Source of the DNA: Aptenodytes patagonicus
Lineage: Eukaryota > Chordata > Aves > Sphenisciformes > Spheniscidae
DNA length: 64,000 bases
Direction of reading: 5' to 3'
Assembly: GCF_965638725.1 (NCBI RefSeq)
Contig: NC_134949.1
Location: 84,350,017-84,414,016, forward strand
The translations under genes and the position numbers were made by a program. The notes beneath the pieces are model-generated. The model had not been told where the DNA came from and searched no databases. It worked only from the letters and a program-made list of their open reading frames with translations. Within the stretch, counting starts at the first letter, position 1. Every line of letters begins with the position of its first letter. Below are positions 12,001 through 26,557 of this stretch, piece after piece.

Positions 12001-15000
12001 AGCAAATTCTTAAAGACACACCTTCGTATGAAACCTTGCAGTGTTCAGCATTCAGTATGGACTGATGCAGGAGTTACATCTGAGGTCATTTTTACAAGCC
12101 CAAGTGAAATAAAATGTTAATGTTTTTACAAATGCTGAACTCTGCCATCACAGTCACAAAATAAGAATTGCAGTGTGGTATGTTCATTGCATATTGGGGT
12201 CCACAACCCAAGAGATGCTAGGGGATGGAAAACCAGACCTGTAACAGGTACACAGGCAGTGTCAGGCAGCTTAGCCCTTTCATTCATGCACAGGGTCTGC
12301 ACTCCTGATTGTCCATGCCTGCAGCCTCCCTTTTGGAGTGAACTGATTAGCTCTTTCCAAACAGAAACCCAGGAACAATTCTGGGGTGCCAGACTCACTC
12401 CCTCTTGGCACTGTGGATAAGATGTCACCCCTTCAAGATGCATGCTCTCCCAGCAGGCCTCATAGCCTAGCACAAGCCTATACATGCTTCGTGCCATTTT
12501 CCCAGGCATACAGTACACCCCATGATAACCTGTATTTTGGCAGAGCTGCAACACAATGCTCACATTATTTTGTGTGTTTTGATATGGGAAAAAAACCCCA
12601 AACCCAAATAAATTATTAGAACTTTATTACCTCAAGGAGGTGTCGCACAAGGGCTTCATCAGATGGACATGACCCATCCTAGGCAAGGTAGGTCAATCTC
12701 CTCAGCTTTGGTTGGCCTGGGGTCAGGTGTGGAATAAATATCCCCAGCTGAGTAGACACCCAGTGTTCTGTCTCCTCTCAGTTAAGTCTTGAGTTTCAAA
12801 AACCACAAGTCAGGCCCCGAAGAGAGGCAAATCCTGAGACTAGCTTAGACAATTCAAGAGTCTTTCGCGGTCATATGTATCTGGACTAATTTTCCTTTGG
12901 TTTCTGACTCTAATTCACACTAGCATCATCCTTTCCAGCATTTCACCTAATTTCTTTACTTGAACAAAAGTTTATAATTTTATTGCAAGGTCTGATATTA
13001 GCCACAGAGCTGGAAAGAACAGCAACTATTGCATGATTCCTAATAAAATTAAGAGAGCTGGTCCAACATGCATTGACTTCTCTAATAGTCTTCCCCCCCT
13101 GTCTGAGGGCAGACTGGACTGAAAAGTCTGTTTAGAAACATTTTAATTTTTGTTCGGTTAAATCCACATTGCTGAAATATAAATGTAAGTTTGAAAAGAG
13201 CTTTCTAAAAGTGGAAGTGCTGGACACAAATTTACATGGGAAATTAAAGAAATACTTTGTAACAAAAGAAAGAAAATACATCAAAGATACAGCAATTTTT
13301 TGGGGAGTAATTTCTTCAGGAAACAAGACTTACAGGTGCACAGTCCATGTGCAGGTTAGTGCAGGCATCTACATGCTCCATCATTCTTTCCAATGCTTCT
13401 GGACCCATGGACAGTTCCAGCCTAGTCTGATACACGTTTAAAGGTTTCAATGCTAATTAAATTCACACATCCTTCCTGAAAATAATCAGGAAGAAAAGGG
13501 CTTTGTCAGGACACTCACTGAGAAAACAGACTGTATAATCCATAAACATTAAAAAAAGAAAAGGACAGTTTCTGTTTCTTTCCTTAAGTTTATGCCTCTA
13601 AACACAGTGGTTACTGTTGGGAAATGTGTTTACATTGCCCTGAGCCAGAGTCATGATAACTATAATTAACATTAGAAGTCCACGTTAAAATGCATAAAAG
13701 ACCACATAAATACATTCCTTTACACACAAAATTCTAACTTGAAAGAAACAAGATATGCAACAAATCATCAAATCATCAGTTTGTGCAATCAACTTTAAAG
13801 TTTAATACCCCCTTTATTAAAGTGTCATTTAATTGTCCTATTCCTTAACACACTGTGTAGAGTACATGTAGAGTAACCGCACCTTGAGATATATTCTTGC
13901 AACATATTCTGTTTGGTCTATATAACTTCGTACTTATCTCACATCATTCATGGTTATGCTTACTCTATTACTCTGGCAAGTCAAAAGAATTTTCCTTCAC
14001 AAAATATGATCAGTAGACGATGTCAAAAATATAAATAGTCTAATATCATTCCAGTTATAGTGAATGAGCATGTCAGAACTTTTATTACCTTGCTACCTTA
14101 GAGTAGCCAGAAAAACACATGCTTTGTATGTCACTGGAATTTCATACCATCCCATCCTAATCTAATAAAAACTGTCAAAGTTTTCAAGCTAAATAAGACT
14201 CATCACAGCCCTCCAAACGCTATTTTCCCATTTTTCTATAGCTACATTTTTATATTTTTTTCCCCCATTTATAGATATATTTTCCCTTTTTTATATAATA
14301 GCAACAGAAAATTAAAGCTCACGTCATCTTCAGGAGCTAGAAACAGCTTTTTACAGTTCTCACAGAATGACTTCTTTTCCTTTTTAATGTATCTAAGAGT
14401 TCTAGAAATAATTATGTGGAAAATAGAATGGGATAAAAAACTAAAGGATTAAAAGATAGATAAGCAGTCCACTTGATAAAATTAATCTTAAAGGTTTTTC
14501 TCTAGACATTGGTTGCTGAAGCCAGTAGCTAAAATTTTTAATAATTAGCTCAGTGCTGCCATGGAAGTTGGTGTGATTAATGATTAAAAAACCTTATTAG
14601 GAACAGATTTTTATTAAAAACTCTAATGTTATACATTTTTCTGTATAGTAGGATAAGATATGCAATCATTCACAGTATTGAACTAACTAGTAATTTATCA
14701 TAGAAGATAATGTTGTTTGTTGGATTAGTCTTACCCAAGGCAGCAGAGCTGGAATTCTAACAAGAGTTCAGGAGGGATGAATGATAATAAATACCTAGAA
14801 AATAGAGGTGTCATAGAAATTGTAGACTGCCATTTACTGTACCACACTTAAGCACGCTTCAGTTATATTCGCCAAGGTAATATTCTCTTCTGCGCTAGAG
14901 CTGGTTGGAAGAACTTTGCCAAATGTGTTGGTTTTGTGGGTTTTTTTTAAACAAAAATTTCTGATCTGATATTATACTGAAATAAGAAGACTTCTTGCAG

Positions 15001-16219
15001 TCAGCCATTTTTTGTCTTCTTTTTTGGAAGAAAAACAGAAGAGAATTCCAACAAATTGAAAATGCGTGATTTGACATATTAAAACAATATGTTTCAGTTT
15101 TATTTTGAACTATCTTTTTCTGAATAGTTTTATTTTGGTTTATGTTAAATTTAGAGTGAAATATTTTTAATGAATAACAATCTTTCTAAAAATTTTCTTT
15201 CGCAGAAAATCTTTAAATACCAAGCTTGCAATGATTATTTTTGTCATTTTTACCTTGCAATGCTTCCCTAAAATTTCTTAAAGTGAGGAATAACCATTTC
15301 CTGCCCAACCACCAGTTGTGTCTAAGGCAGCTACAATGAATTAGAAGCAGCCTAAATATTTCACAGAGGGCAGCCAATCTCCTCCAGTTTGTCCACTACA
15401 TCTCTCTGACAGTATTTCTTGTTTTCACTGTTGTTGAATATTATTTTCTATTTTTCTCCCTCAATATTCTTTAGTGGTTTCTAAAAAATTGGTGTTATCC
15501 AGGGTTTAATTAAAAGCATACAAACAGAGAAGACCCTCAGCTGAAAGCAGCCCTTCACCAACTCATAAAGTCCCACAATTAAAGCATAAAAAGCCTGAGA
15601 AAGCTTAGCATGGATACTGATTTCAAGCTATTCCAGCATACTGATGCATAAATAAAAAATAAAAAGTGGTCTGAGTTAAAAAAACAGAAGAGTGTCAAAA
15701 TAAAAATAAGCAAAATTATGTCCATTAATATTAGAATGCAGAAACAGTGGCTTCCTATGGATTTAAATTTAACAATCGGTTGACTTTTTAGCACTTGAGA
15801 GGTGTAAACTAGATTGAAGTTTTCCTTGTGGCGAGGTAACTTGTGCACGTTCTCTCCCTTGTGTTGCTTTTGGTAGGTGAAACCTTCATTTGAGTCACAT
15901 CTCTCCCTGTTCTTTACCTGACTGTTTTCACAAAACTTGAAGGCTCTTAACTATAAGACCTCTGTTCCTCTAGGTTAGATCTGCTGCAGGGTCAACAGAC
16001 ACTGAGGAGCAAAAGCACATACGGCCTGACTTTGTGAACTCTCTCTCCACAGAAATCAAGGAAAATTGCATGGACTGACTGAAAAATTGTTTTTCTCCTG
16101 CAGGTATATTTACATTTTAAATAAACAATTATTTTATTTCTTTCAAAATAATTTGTGTTTTCCCAAAGAGAAGAAAAAAACAACACGTGAGGAACGGGTA
16201 CCATTCCCTGCATTCACAT
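9018..16219. other. Non-coding, nothing recognised
   Basis: Seven kilobases with no exon or repeat recognised by eye. 10800-11180 is purine-rich (A/G runs), which creates long pyrimidine-type ORFs on the minus strand. 11987-12023 holds a short direct repeat of AAATTCTTAAAGACACA. 12900-15300 is AT-rich. ORFs such as 12126-12563 lack domain signatures. Confidence 0.5.
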
Positions 16220-16814
16220 TGTCACGGTTTTACCCCAGCCAGCAACTAAGCCCCACACAGCCACTCACTCCCTCCCTCCCGGTGGGATAGGGGAGAGAAT
16301 CAGAAGAGTAAAAGTGAGAAAACTCGTGGGTTGAGATAAAGACAGTTTAATAGGTAAAGCAAAAGCAGTGCACGCAAGCAAAGCAAAACAAAGAATTCAT
16401 TCACTGCTTCCCATCGGCAGGCAGGTGTTCAGCCATCTCCAGGAAAGCAGGGCTCCATCACGCGTAACGGTTACTTGCGAAGACAAATGCCATCACTCCG
16501 AATGTCCGCCTCTTCTTTCTTCTTCCCCCAGCTTTATATGCTGAGCATGACGTCATATGGTGTGGAATATCCCTTTGGTCAGTTGGGGTCAGCTGTCCCG
16601 GCTGTGTCCCCTCCCAGCTTCTTGTGCACCCCCAGCCTATTCGCTGGTGGGGTGGGGTGAGAAGCAGAAAAGGCCTTGACTGTGTGTCAGCACTGCTCAG
16701 CAGTAACGCAAACATCCCTGTGTTATCAACACTGTTTCCAGCACAAATCTAAAACATAGCCCCATATGAGCTACTATGAAGAAAATTAACTCTACCCCAG
16801 CCAAAACCAGCACA
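16220..16814 (-). mobile_element. Solo LTR of an endogenous retrovirus, copy A
   Basis: A 595-bp LTR, reverse complement of copy B at 36666-37261 and nearly identical over most of its length. On its own strand it starts TGTGCTGG and ends ACCGTGACA. The flanks are CACAT (16215-16219) and CACGT (16815-16819). These differ only at a CpG-type position, so they look like a slightly decayed 5-bp target duplication. A consensus cAMP-response element TGACGTCA (16548-16555) lies just upstream of a TATAAAG box (16532-16538 region), and ATTAAA follows near 16350. No gag, pol or env sequence is attached. Confidence 0.88.
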
Positions 16815-19800
16815 CACGTGCACACATACAGATTTTTGTGAAACTTTTCACTGTTGTTTTCTTTTGGAGGCAGGGAAGGAAGGTGAGTGTTTCAATTTGG
16901 GAGCAGGTGTACTCATTTGTGATGGGCTGTCCCAAATCAGCACCCTCAAAACAAAGGTACATGCATGAAACTAATGCCTACTACAGCATGAAACTACTGC
17001 CTTATATATTTTCTTTCAGATGTGTTTGTGCTACAGTTGGCCTGTCTTTATGAGATTTATGCTTTAAATCTATTGTTTCCAAATACAATGTCTGTCATGT
17101 TATTTTAACAATGAACTCTGCTCTGCATAGGATCAGTCAGCCCCATTGCTGGGATGACACAACGCAAGCAAAAGTTCCTATCAAGAAGGTTCCTTCCACG
17201 GTATCTTTTTCCTCCCCATGCCTGGCATCTAGGGAACACGTTTTACTGGTCTGAAAGTGATATATAACATTTTCTAGGTAACCTGTCTCTGTTCTATGCC
17301 AGAGCAGACTCCCCTGTGGGGCCAGCAGAGCAATCCCATGGCCAGGGCAGACCATGACCTGCCTGCAGCATTAAATAATTGCTGTCCATTAGGCAAGTGG
17401 TATCAGCAGCACTAGGTCTAGGTGTACCTAGCCTCTCAAAATAAACAGTTATCACACAATCAAGGGTCAGCATCAGTTAAACAGGCTTCTACTAACAGAT
17501 TCTGCCTTTTCTATGGCAACCCTTTTGCATTTCTGCTTTCAGCTCCATCTTGCCTCATTCGCTTTTTGTGCTTAATGAAGTCTCATAACCCAAGACTGTA
17601 ACCAGATAGGGCCATTCTCCATACCCAATGGCACCCGCTGCTCAAGTTTCATTTACAAGGTGCTTTGACACAGACTCTTGTCTGTCAGCTAACTTCCCTC
17701 CCCCTTCCATTCCCTCCAGTTTTATTCATTCCTCCAGTGAGACTTAGGAGGAAAGTCGTAGATCGTCCTCTCCTGACATACTCACCTTGAGCAGCAGCAC
17801 AGTTAACAACATGCACTTTTAAATATTGACATTTCTCAGTGAAACGCGCAACACTCATCTTTACAGTATCATAGCAGGGTCTGTACAAATGCAATCTGCC
17901 ATATTTGCACCAGCAAGATGTTGTGAGGGATTCCTCCCTTCCAGTGAGAAACCTTGGCTTATGTTTCTGATATGTTTAAAACTCTGGACAATTTGACACA
18001 GTCCTTGAAATACTGCTCATTACAACACCATGCTTTGGGAAACAGCCCATCTGTGGAGGCTTCAAGCAGTCAGCCACTTTTACAGTTTCTATATAGGAAG
18101 GAAGCAGAAGAACAATATAAGAAAGATAATTTTTATGCCCATTTGCTCATTTGTCTCAAAGAAAAGGATGGAAGGATTTCTCTATGAAGGATCAAATGAC
18201 AAAAGAATAGAAGGTGGTTGTTGGTTTGTGCCCTGCATCTCAGAGCACTATGAACTGCCCTGGTTGAAGTATTAAGTAAACAGTGGTGAAACTGGTAGGA
18301 CATTGTCTGCTAAGGACTGGAAGGTGGGATGCTGGGGACAGTGGAAGGCAGAGGAAAGCTATGAATGTGGACTGTCTTCTTTTCTTTCATGGCATACACT
18401 TGCTGCTGGGTAGCCAAGGAAGCCACCTCAAACCAATGCTTCACCCCTGCACAATACCTTCTCTCTTTAAGAAATGTTAAGCTCGACTCCCTTCTATTAA
18501 CCTTACACGCCCTTTTGGTGGTGTACGGAGCTCTTGGGACTTGCAGATGAATTGGAAAAAAGCATGACAAGTCACACCATAGGGTCTCACTATTACAGAG
18601 CTGGGATAATGAAGGGGAAGCCGCTAAGTAGCACATCTGCTTCTACTGTTCTTTACATTCAAGAATACATGCTATGAGGCTGTGCCCACAAGGTGTAAAA
18701 CATGGCAAACTAAGCAGGTTCTTCTCTTCAAGTCCATCATAACGGATCAAAGCATCCAACTTGCAGAATAGTTCCAGTTCAGTATCTTCCCGATTGCCAA
18801 GGGGAAAGGAAGAAGCTGTTGCCATTCAGTTACCTCCCAGTTCTCTTGGATCTTTGCAGTCCTCCACCAGAGCAAATAAAATTCATATTGATTTATTTTA
18901 TAATCCCATTGCAACCCATTGCAACACACTTGTCTGAGGATACTAGCTTGAGTTTGTCACAGCAGGGCTGGGCCAAGCCAGGCCTCCCTCAGAAAGTCTG
19001 CCAATTTGCAGTCTCTGAATCATGGCTGCTAACAACTGTGTTGCTTATCCAGAAATGCTACTCTGATTTTTTATGCAGATGGATCTCTATTAAAAACAAA
19101 TAGCTTGATTATGTGACTCCTTTTCTCTAGATAATAATGTGTTTCCATGTTTATCACACAATCACCAGCTTCCTTACTATACATGAACATAAACTTATTT
19201 GAATTTCAAGGAATCAGGGAACTGCCAAATTACAAAACTAATAGTTTACCTTTTGTCCAACATATTACCAGAAAAATAATGTCAATGAACATTCACCTTG
19301 CCTTTACTTCCTTAAACTTCTGTAGCTGCCAGCACAAGGTAAATGAACTAGGGCAACTCTTGTTTCCTTCATCTAGAGAGCCCTGCCTTCCTTTGCACTC
19401 CCTTCATAGGCTTTAAAGACCATCCAACAAACAGCAGTGAAAATCATTTTAACATTTTAGGAACCAATACTTCCATTCCAAAACATACTGTTGTTTTATA
19501 AGAACAATATTGAATTAAGGCTATTACATGTTCGCCTACACACACAAGCAGTACCCATTGTACACAGTTTTAAGGCAGATTTAAGGTATATGAAGAAGAT
19601 ACTTTGAAGTGAGGTATACTGTGGAAGAGCAAGTAACAGCATATTGCCCATGTGAAGTATGAGACAATTCATCCCTCAAGGGCGGAGATATAAGCTATCT
19701 CAGTGTAGTGCAAGATCTCGCAACCAGGCAGCTACCCCAGAACTCATATACTAAAATTTCCTGTCTTTGATTATCCTACAGCAGTAAGTGTGTGTGCCAT

Positions 19801-22800
19801 CATCATCTTGTTCTCAGGGCTTTTGCCCTGCGAGCCCAAAGGCATACTTTTAATTGGGGGTGTTAACCACAGGCATTTAATAAACAGTGATTACTTGAGT
19901 TTTTATCTGTTCTGCAGGTTCTTCTAAAAGGAACTCACACCTTCAGGGAGAAAATCAACCCTCATGATGCTTTTCTAAGTTATAACCAGAAGAAATTTTT
20001 TCCCTCCTGAAGAGCAACAAGCCCTGTCACAGCGTGACATAGGTAACAAACTGTGAATCTAATTAAGTGTGTAATTATACAGCAGATTGCAGCACAGTAT
20101 GCTATTACTTATTGCATGCCAGAAGCATGGCAGTCCCAGAAACATGGCACTCGATGCAGACTGAGCTGAACACGTTAGGGACCATTTCCAATGGGGATGA
20201 AGAATGAGCCAGGCTCAGTTCATCCAGGCTAATGGCACCTGCACGCATCCAACAAAAAAGACGGCAGCCACACAGAAGTTCAGTCTAAAGGAGATGCAGA
20301 AGCAAACTTGGGCAACCCTGTGGTGTGGCAGCTATCATGCGGAGTTTCCTTGCATCATAGGTTTGTACATACTTGTCTCAGTCTCTTTTGGATGTGGCCG
20401 TCAGTGTAGAGCTCTAATGGTGCATCTCTTTCCCTTGAAATATGGTGAATTGACAATACTTGTGTAAGACAAGTATTTCCCCTTTATCAAACTACTCTTC
20501 CCAAAAAAGTAGTAGCTTTGGGATATGTGCCATTACACCATGCAGTTCCTAGATTTGAATACTGACACTTGCATAAGTAAACTTACAGTGAGAATTTCTG
20601 CTAAATCATCTACACAAAACTAACCTACATTTGCAAATCTCCTTTGAACCACCGTAACAGAAATACACATGGCATTAAAAGTAAACAGCTGTCGTGATAC
20701 TGAATTCAGAGCTCTGTGCGTCCACCACAGTAGGGCTCAAGTAAATGTGGTTTTGCTTCAAAGCTACTGCCATTATCACTGTTGCTTTGGGCACTTAGCA
20801 ACAGATGGCACATTTCTGGGGAATTTTGCAGGCAAAGACACACACTGTAAGGTACCATTTTGCCTTGTCTGGGAGGGGAGGTTGGGAGGACTAGGGACTG
20901 CAAGTAAATTCACAGTGAACACGTGGAAAAACATGCTCTGAAGTAACAGTGAGTCTCCCAAAAATCAGCAAAAGCAACCTGAAATCTAATCTGAGATTAC
21001 AAACATGACTGATAACTTTCCAGGCACAAGGGACAGGACGTGACTCTGATCTACTCTGTGTGGTTGATGGACCCTCTACCTCACTGGCAGTCTTCAGGCT
21101 TGCACGGTTTACTGAGGGTTTCTGGGTGGCTGACTGGGAGTGGCTTTACCCTTTGGTCCTCTCAGTGCTGGCAATTAGTTGTCAATCTGGTGGATGTCCT
21201 CACCTCACTCAGATCTCTCAGCAGAAGGGAAAACTTAGGCTCCCAGTCTGGTGAAGATTTCAAAAAACATGCATTTATAGGTTACGTAGCAGAAAAGAAA
21301 AATTAAAAACATACTGTGCTGGAAGATGCATGCAGGAAAACAGGTGTATAGCAGCTTAAATAGGGTGAATAAAGCCCAGGAATATCAAATCAAACCAGAG
21401 AACAAAGTGAGCTACTTGTGTCTTGTGTAGGAATGGAAAAATCATGCTGTGACAGGGACATGCATAGTGGCAAACAGGTGAAACCAGTAGTAAATCATCT
21501 AACTTTCTTAAAATTATGATTTTTCTGCCAAACTTTTCTGTACCTAACAATCTACTCTTGATTTTGACATAAGACAGATAAAATTTAAATAATAATTTGG
21601 TTAAAGGTTGCCCGCTGATCCTGACTGGATTGCTCTCAATGCAGGCAGAGGGCTATACCCCACTGATAACACATATAATTAATGCTTCAAAAGGGCTAAT
21701 TTCACAACGAGGGGGGAAAAGGAGGAAGTAAATTTAGATGGGAAAAGTCAGGTGAAAAAAAATGTGAATGAAAGCAATGGGTTTTTTTATTACCCACCAC
21801 ACATGGTTTGGTCAGAAGTAAACAAATCGCCCGGTGACAGACTAAATGATTCTGCCTGTTCTCTGATTTAGTTTCCCCTTAAAGAGACTGACAATTAGTA
21901 GTCCCTTAAATAGTTCCTGTCTCCAGACTGGCCCTTCTCCCCATTCCACTAGACGTTAAAGAAAAAAAACCTTTTTCCCTCTTCTGATTCTTCCTCCCAA
22001 GGTGGATTCCTGTTGCACGTGCAGTAAAGCCAAGCTTGCTTGAGCACAAAACCAAGGAGGAAAGCTTTACTGTTCTGCAGCGGCCAGTAGGGCTTACCTT
22101 CACAGTATACGTGCCTTGGTGATTTTGTTTATATTTGCTCTGAATTAAGCTGTCCCATCACTTTGCAGCTGCACACCCATTAAAAACTCCTGCCTATTAT
22201 GTTATTATTTATTACCTGTTTTCAGCACATGGCGCTGCAGTACTCTCGTGTCATTTTGCAGGAGCTGAGGTGACTTTCTGCATTTCTGAAAGTTCGGCCA
22301 AAACCTGGTTTTTAGGTCAAGAAGAGATCCCACTCTTTATGCTGTGCTGTAGTCATAGCTGCCTTCTTGTGATACACCATGTCAGTAGAGTCCTACCTCT
22401 ACTGCAGACTTGCTGAGGAATCATGCATCAGTCGCTTCATCATGCAGTGAATTTCCAAGTTCAAAAGCATCACTAGTGAGAGCAATGTATTACTACTGCA
22501 GCACCAAAAACATTGAGTTGTTATTTATGTCTCATCAAGCATCACCAGAAAGTGCTAGTCTGAAAATTGAGTTCTTCTCTTACGGCTACTATCTTTCCTC
22601 ATCACAAAATTAGCCAAAAAGCAACATTTGTGGAGAGGCTTCAGGAAATTAAAACAACCTATACTTGACATAAATCAAAATATTTGAAGCATTTTGTTTC
22701 AGTGTTGACTCCTGTGTATAACCAGAGGCCATACATTAAGAACCAGAAACTCTAGACTTTCTGGAACATTTTGATGTTTTCCCAAACTCTAAGTTTAAAA

Positions 22801-23385
22801 CAAAATTGTCCAAATGTCCACTATATTTTGATTGCATTGAAGTGGCATATTAAGATGGAAAAATGATTACGTGAGCACTTTTTATTCATCATCACCAGTA
22901 GGCCAGATTATAATTCTAGTTGTACTGGCAAAATTCCCACTGTCTTCATTGTGCTTGCCAAAATACTAATGTTTTGACTTTGGTAAGACACACTGTTGAA
23001 GATGCAGAAAACCACCAGAGCACATATTCCTCTTTCTTTGGTGTTTTTGGCTTTGAGCCAGGACATGGGAATAGAAGTTGATTTCAGTAGTTTAAATCCA
23101 ATCTGGTTTAAATGTAGCATTTTTAAGAATCAGTTTTCAGAACAGAAAAATACAGACCCTAAGGACCAAAGACTCTCCTATAAGAAGAGCTTGTCCAATT
23201 CCAATCCCGAGTACCAGGGCCAGATTGTTCACATCAAGTTTACAGAGAAATTAGAAAGGAAAAAACCAAATCATATTGGATTATATTCAAACAAATATTC
23301 AAGTGAACCCTGAATACACTTTATATTCAGATAAAATGCTTGGCACCCTTTTGATAACAAAATGACTTCAGGCTGAAACTCTATA
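16815..23385. other. Non-coding, nothing recognised
   Basis: Intergenic sequence between the LTR and the young CR1. Every ORF is short and without a recognisable domain, and no exon of a KCNA-type potassium channel (the next gene expected from human gene order) was seen. No repeat family was recognised by eye. Confidence 0.5.
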
Positions 23386-23473
23386 TAGAATCATAGAATC
23401 ATAGAATCATTGAGGTTGGAAAAGACCTCTAAGATCATCAAGTCCAACCGTCGACCCAACACCACCATGCCCA

Positions 23474-26263
23474 CTAAACCATGTCCCTAAGTGCCTCATC
23501 TACTCGTCTTTTAAATACCTCCAGGGATGGGGACTCAACCACTTCCCTGGGCAGCCTGTTCCAATGTTTCACCACTCTTTCAGTAAAGAAATTTTTCCTC
23601 ACGTCCAATCTAAACCTCCCCTGGTGCAACTTGAGGCCATTTCCTCTCGTCCTATCGCTTGTTACTTGGGAGAAGAGACCGACACCCACCTCGCTACAAC
23701 CTCCTTTCAGGTAGTTGTGGAGAGCGATGAGGTCTCCCCTCAGCCTCCTTTTCTCCAGGCTAAACAACCCCAGTGCCCTCAGCCGCTCCTCATCAGACTT
23801 GTTCTCCAGACCCCTCACCAGCCTCGTTGCCCTTCTCTGGACACGCTCCAGCACCTCAACATCCTTCTTGTAGTGAGGGGCCCAAAACTGAACACAGTAG
23901 TCGAGGTGCGGCCTCACCAGTGCCGAGTACAGGGGCACGATCACTTCCCTACTCCTGCTGGCCACACTATTTCTGATACAGGCCAGGATGCCATTGGCCT
24001 TCTTGGCCGCCTGGGCACACTGCCGGCTCATGTTCAGCCGGCTATCGACCAGCACCCCCAGGTCCTTTTCTGCCAGGCAGCTTTCCAGCCACTCTTCCCC
24101 AAGCCTGTAGCGCTGCATGGGGTTGTTGTGGCCGAAGTGCAGGACCCGGCACTTGGCCTTGTTGAATCTCATACAGTTGGCCTCAGCCCATCGATCCAGC
24201 CTGTCCAGGTCCCTCTGCAGAGCCTTCCTACCCTCGAGCAGATCAACACTCCCGCCCAACTTGGTGTCGTCTGAAAACTTACTGAGGGTGCACTCCATCC
24301 CCTCGTCCAGATCATTGATAAAGGTATTGAACAAGACCAGCCCCAAAACTGAGCCCTGGGGAACACCGCCCGTGACCGGCCGCCAACTGGATGTAACTCC
24401 ATTCACCACAACTCTCTGGGCCTGGCCGTCCAGCCAGTTTTTTACCCAGCACAGAGTACACCTGTCTAAGCCGTGAGCCGCCAACTTCTCTAGGAGAATG
24501 CTGTGGGAGACAGTGTCAAAGGCCTTGCTGAAGTGCAGGTAGACCACATCCACAGCCTTTCCCTCATCCACTAGGTGGGTCACCTGGCCATAGAAGGAGA
24601 TCAGGTTGGTCAAGCAGGACCTGCCTCTCATGAATCCGTGCTGGCTGGGCCTGATCCCCTGGTTGTCCCACTCATGCCTTGTGAGCGCCCTCAAGATGAA
24701 CCGCTCCATCATCTTCCCCGGCACCGAGGTCAGGCTGACAGGCCTGTAGTTCCCCGGATCCTCCTTCCGGCCCTTCTTGTGGATGGGCGTCACATTGGCA
24801 AGCCTCCAGTCTTCCGGGACCTCCCCCGTTAACCAGGACTGCTGATAAATGATGGAGAGTGGCTTGGTGAGCTCCTCCACCAGCTCCCTCAGCACTCTCG
24901 GGTGGATCCCATCTGGCCCCATAGACTTGTGAGCGTCCAGGTGGCGTAGCAGGTCGTTGACTGCTTCCTCTTGGATTATGGGGGGTTCATCCTGCTCGCT
25001 GTCCCTGTTTTCCAGCTCAGGGGGCCGAGTACCCTGAGGATAACTGCTCTGCCTGTTAAAGACTGAGGCAAAGAAGGCCTCAGCCTTTTCCTCATCCTTG
25101 GTGACAATGTTCCCCCCTGCATCCAATAAAGGATGGAGATTCTCCTTGGCTCTCTTCTTGTCATTAATATATTTGTAAAAACTTTTTTTGTTGTCTTTAA
25201 CGACAGCGGCCAGATTGCGTTCTAGCTGGGCTTTTGCATTTCTCATTTCCTCTCTGCACGACCTAGCGAGATCCCTGTACTCTTCTTGAGTCGCCTGCCC
25301 CTTCTTCCACAAGCGGTAAACTCTCCTTTTTTTCCTGAGTCCCAGCAAAAGCTCCCCGTTCAGCCAGGCCGGTCGTCTTCCCTGCCCATTCTTCTTACGG
25401 CGTACGGGGACATCCTGCTCCTGCGCCTTTAAGACTTCCTTCTTGAAGATCGTCCAGCCTTCCTGGACCCCTTTGCCCTTCAGGACCGTCTCCCAAGGGA
25501 CTCTCTCAACCAGCGTCCTGAACAGGCCAAAGTCCGCTCTCCGGAAGTCCATGGTTGCGGTTTTGCTGCCCCCCCTCCTTACTTCACCAAGAATGGAGAA
25601 TTCTATCATTTCATGGTCGCTAAGCCCAAGACGGCCTCCGACCACCACATCTCCCACCAGTCCTTCTCTGTTAGTAAACAGCAGGTCAAGCGAGGCACCT
25701 CCCCTGGTAGGCTCACTTACCAGCTGTGTCAGGAAGTTGTCTTCCACACACTCCAGGAACCTCCTAGACTGCTTCCTCTCTGCCGTGTTGTATTTCCAGC
25801 AGACATCCGGGAAGTTGAAGTCCCCCACGAGAACAAGGGCTAGCCATTGAGAGACTTCTGCCAGCCGCTTGTAGAACGCTTCATCCGCCCCTTCATCCTG
25901 GTTGGGTGGTCTATAACAGACTCCCAGCAGGATATCTGCCTCGTTGGCCTTCCCCCTCATCCTTACCCATAAACACTCGACCATATCATCATCACAATCG
26001 TTGAGCTCTAGACAATCGAAACACTCCCTAACATACAGGGCCACCCCACCGCCTCTCCTTCCTCGCCTGTCCCTTCTGAAGAGGTTATAGCCATCCATTG
26101 CAGCACTCCAATCATGAGAGTCACCCCACCACGTTTCTGTGATGGCGACTAAGTCATATCTCTCCCGCTGCACAATGGCTTCTAGCTCCTCCTGTTTGCC
26201 GCCCATGCTGCGTGCATTGGTGTAGATGCACTTGAGCTGGGCTATCGATTTCGCCCCCGGCAT
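23474..26263 (-). CDS. CR1 ORF2: endonuclease and reverse transcriptase
   Basis: An open frame of 931 codons; the frame is already open at a GTG (26269) and the first ATG is at 26263. The N-terminal 230 residues form an APE-type endonuclease ([36 protein letters not shown]) that nicks the target DNA. The reverse transcriptase follows, with [35 protein letters not shown] and GVPQGSVLG, and the catalytic box reads FSDD where copy B has FADD. The C terminus has [16 protein letters not shown]. Length is near that expected for CR1 ORF2. Compared with copy B it lacks three residues (VLN) in the segment before [10 protein letters not shown]. There are no stops or frameshifts, but ORF1 is truncated and the Ala-to-Ser change may weaken catalysis, so autonomous activity is doubtful. 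Confidence 0.92.
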   Translation of the reverse strand: MPGAKSIAQLKCIYTNARSMGGKQEELEAIVQRERYDLVAITETWWGDSHDWSAAMDGYNLFRRDRRGRRGGGVALYVRECFDCLELNDCDDDMVECLWVRMRGKANEADILLGVCYRPPNQDEGADEAFYKRLAEVSQWLALVLVGDFNFPDVCWKYNTAERKQSRRFLECVEDNFLTQLVSEPTRGGASLDLLFTNREGLVGDVVVGGRLGLSDHEMIEFSILGEVRRGGSKTATMDFRRADFGLFRTLVERVPWETVLKGKGVQEGWTIFKKEVLKAQEQDVPVRRKKNGQGRRPAWLNGELLLGLRKKRRVYRLWKKGQATQEEYRDLARSCREEMRNAKAQLERNLAAVVKDNKKSFYKYINDKKRAKENLHPLLDAGGNIVTKDEEKAEAFFASVFNRQSSYPQGTRPPELENRDSEQDEPPIIQEEAVNDLLRHLDAHKSMGPDGIHPRVLRELVEELTKPLSIIYQQSWLTGEVPEDWRLANVTPIHKKGRKEDPGNYRPVSLTSVPGKMMERFILRALTRHEWDNQGIRPSQHGFMRGRSCLTNLISFYGQVTHLVDEGKAVDVVYLHFSKAFDTVSHSILLEKLAAHGLDRCTLCWVKNWLDGQAQRVVVNGVTSSWRPVTGGVPQGSVLGLVLFNTFINDLDEGMECTLSKFSDDTKLGGSVDLLEGRKALQRDLDRLDRWAEANCMRFNKAKCRVLHFGHNNPMQRYRLGEEWLESCLAEKDLGVLVDSRLNMSRQCAQAAKKANGILACIRNSVASRSREVIVPLYSALVRPHLDYCVQFWAPHYKKDVEVLERVQRRATRLVRGLENKSDEERLRALGLFSLEKRRLRGDLIALHNYLKGGCSEVGVGLFSQVTSDRTRGNGLKLHQGRFRLDVRKNFFTERVVKHWNRLPREVVESPSLEVFKRRVDEALRDMV

Positions 26264-26325
26264 CGGCACGCCACCCCTAGGCTCATCTCTAGTGAGCCTG
26301 GTTTTATCCCCTTCCCCCTTCCAAC

Positions 26326-26541
26326 CTAGTTTAAAGCCCTCTCAATGAGCCCTGCCAATTCATGAGCCATGATCCTTTTCCCCCTGTGAGACAGCTGGAC
26401 TCCATCTGCTGCCAGCAGGCCCGGTGCCATGTAAACCTCCCCATGATTAAAAAAACCAAAATTCTTCCAATGGCACCAGCCCCTGAGCCACGTGTTGATC
26501 AGGTGTGTTTTCCTGTTCCTTTCAGTATCCTTCCCTGCCAC
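26326..26541 (-). pseudogene. CR1 ORF1, C-terminal fragment
   Basis: About 71 codons ending ...[26 protein letters not shown] and a stop (26326). The G-F-F-N-H-G and DGVxLSxRGKxxxAxxLAGLI patterns are those of the C-terminal part of CR1 ORF1, which in complete elements is a nucleic-acid-binding, esterase-like protein. The start and the N-terminal part are missing because the element is 5'-truncated at about 26560. Confidence 0.75.
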
Positions 26542-26557
26542 TGTAGGGATAGAGGAA

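Noticed and set aside
12126-12563. 145-codon minus-strand ORF
   Set aside because: No domain, no splice context and a competing ORF on the other strand.
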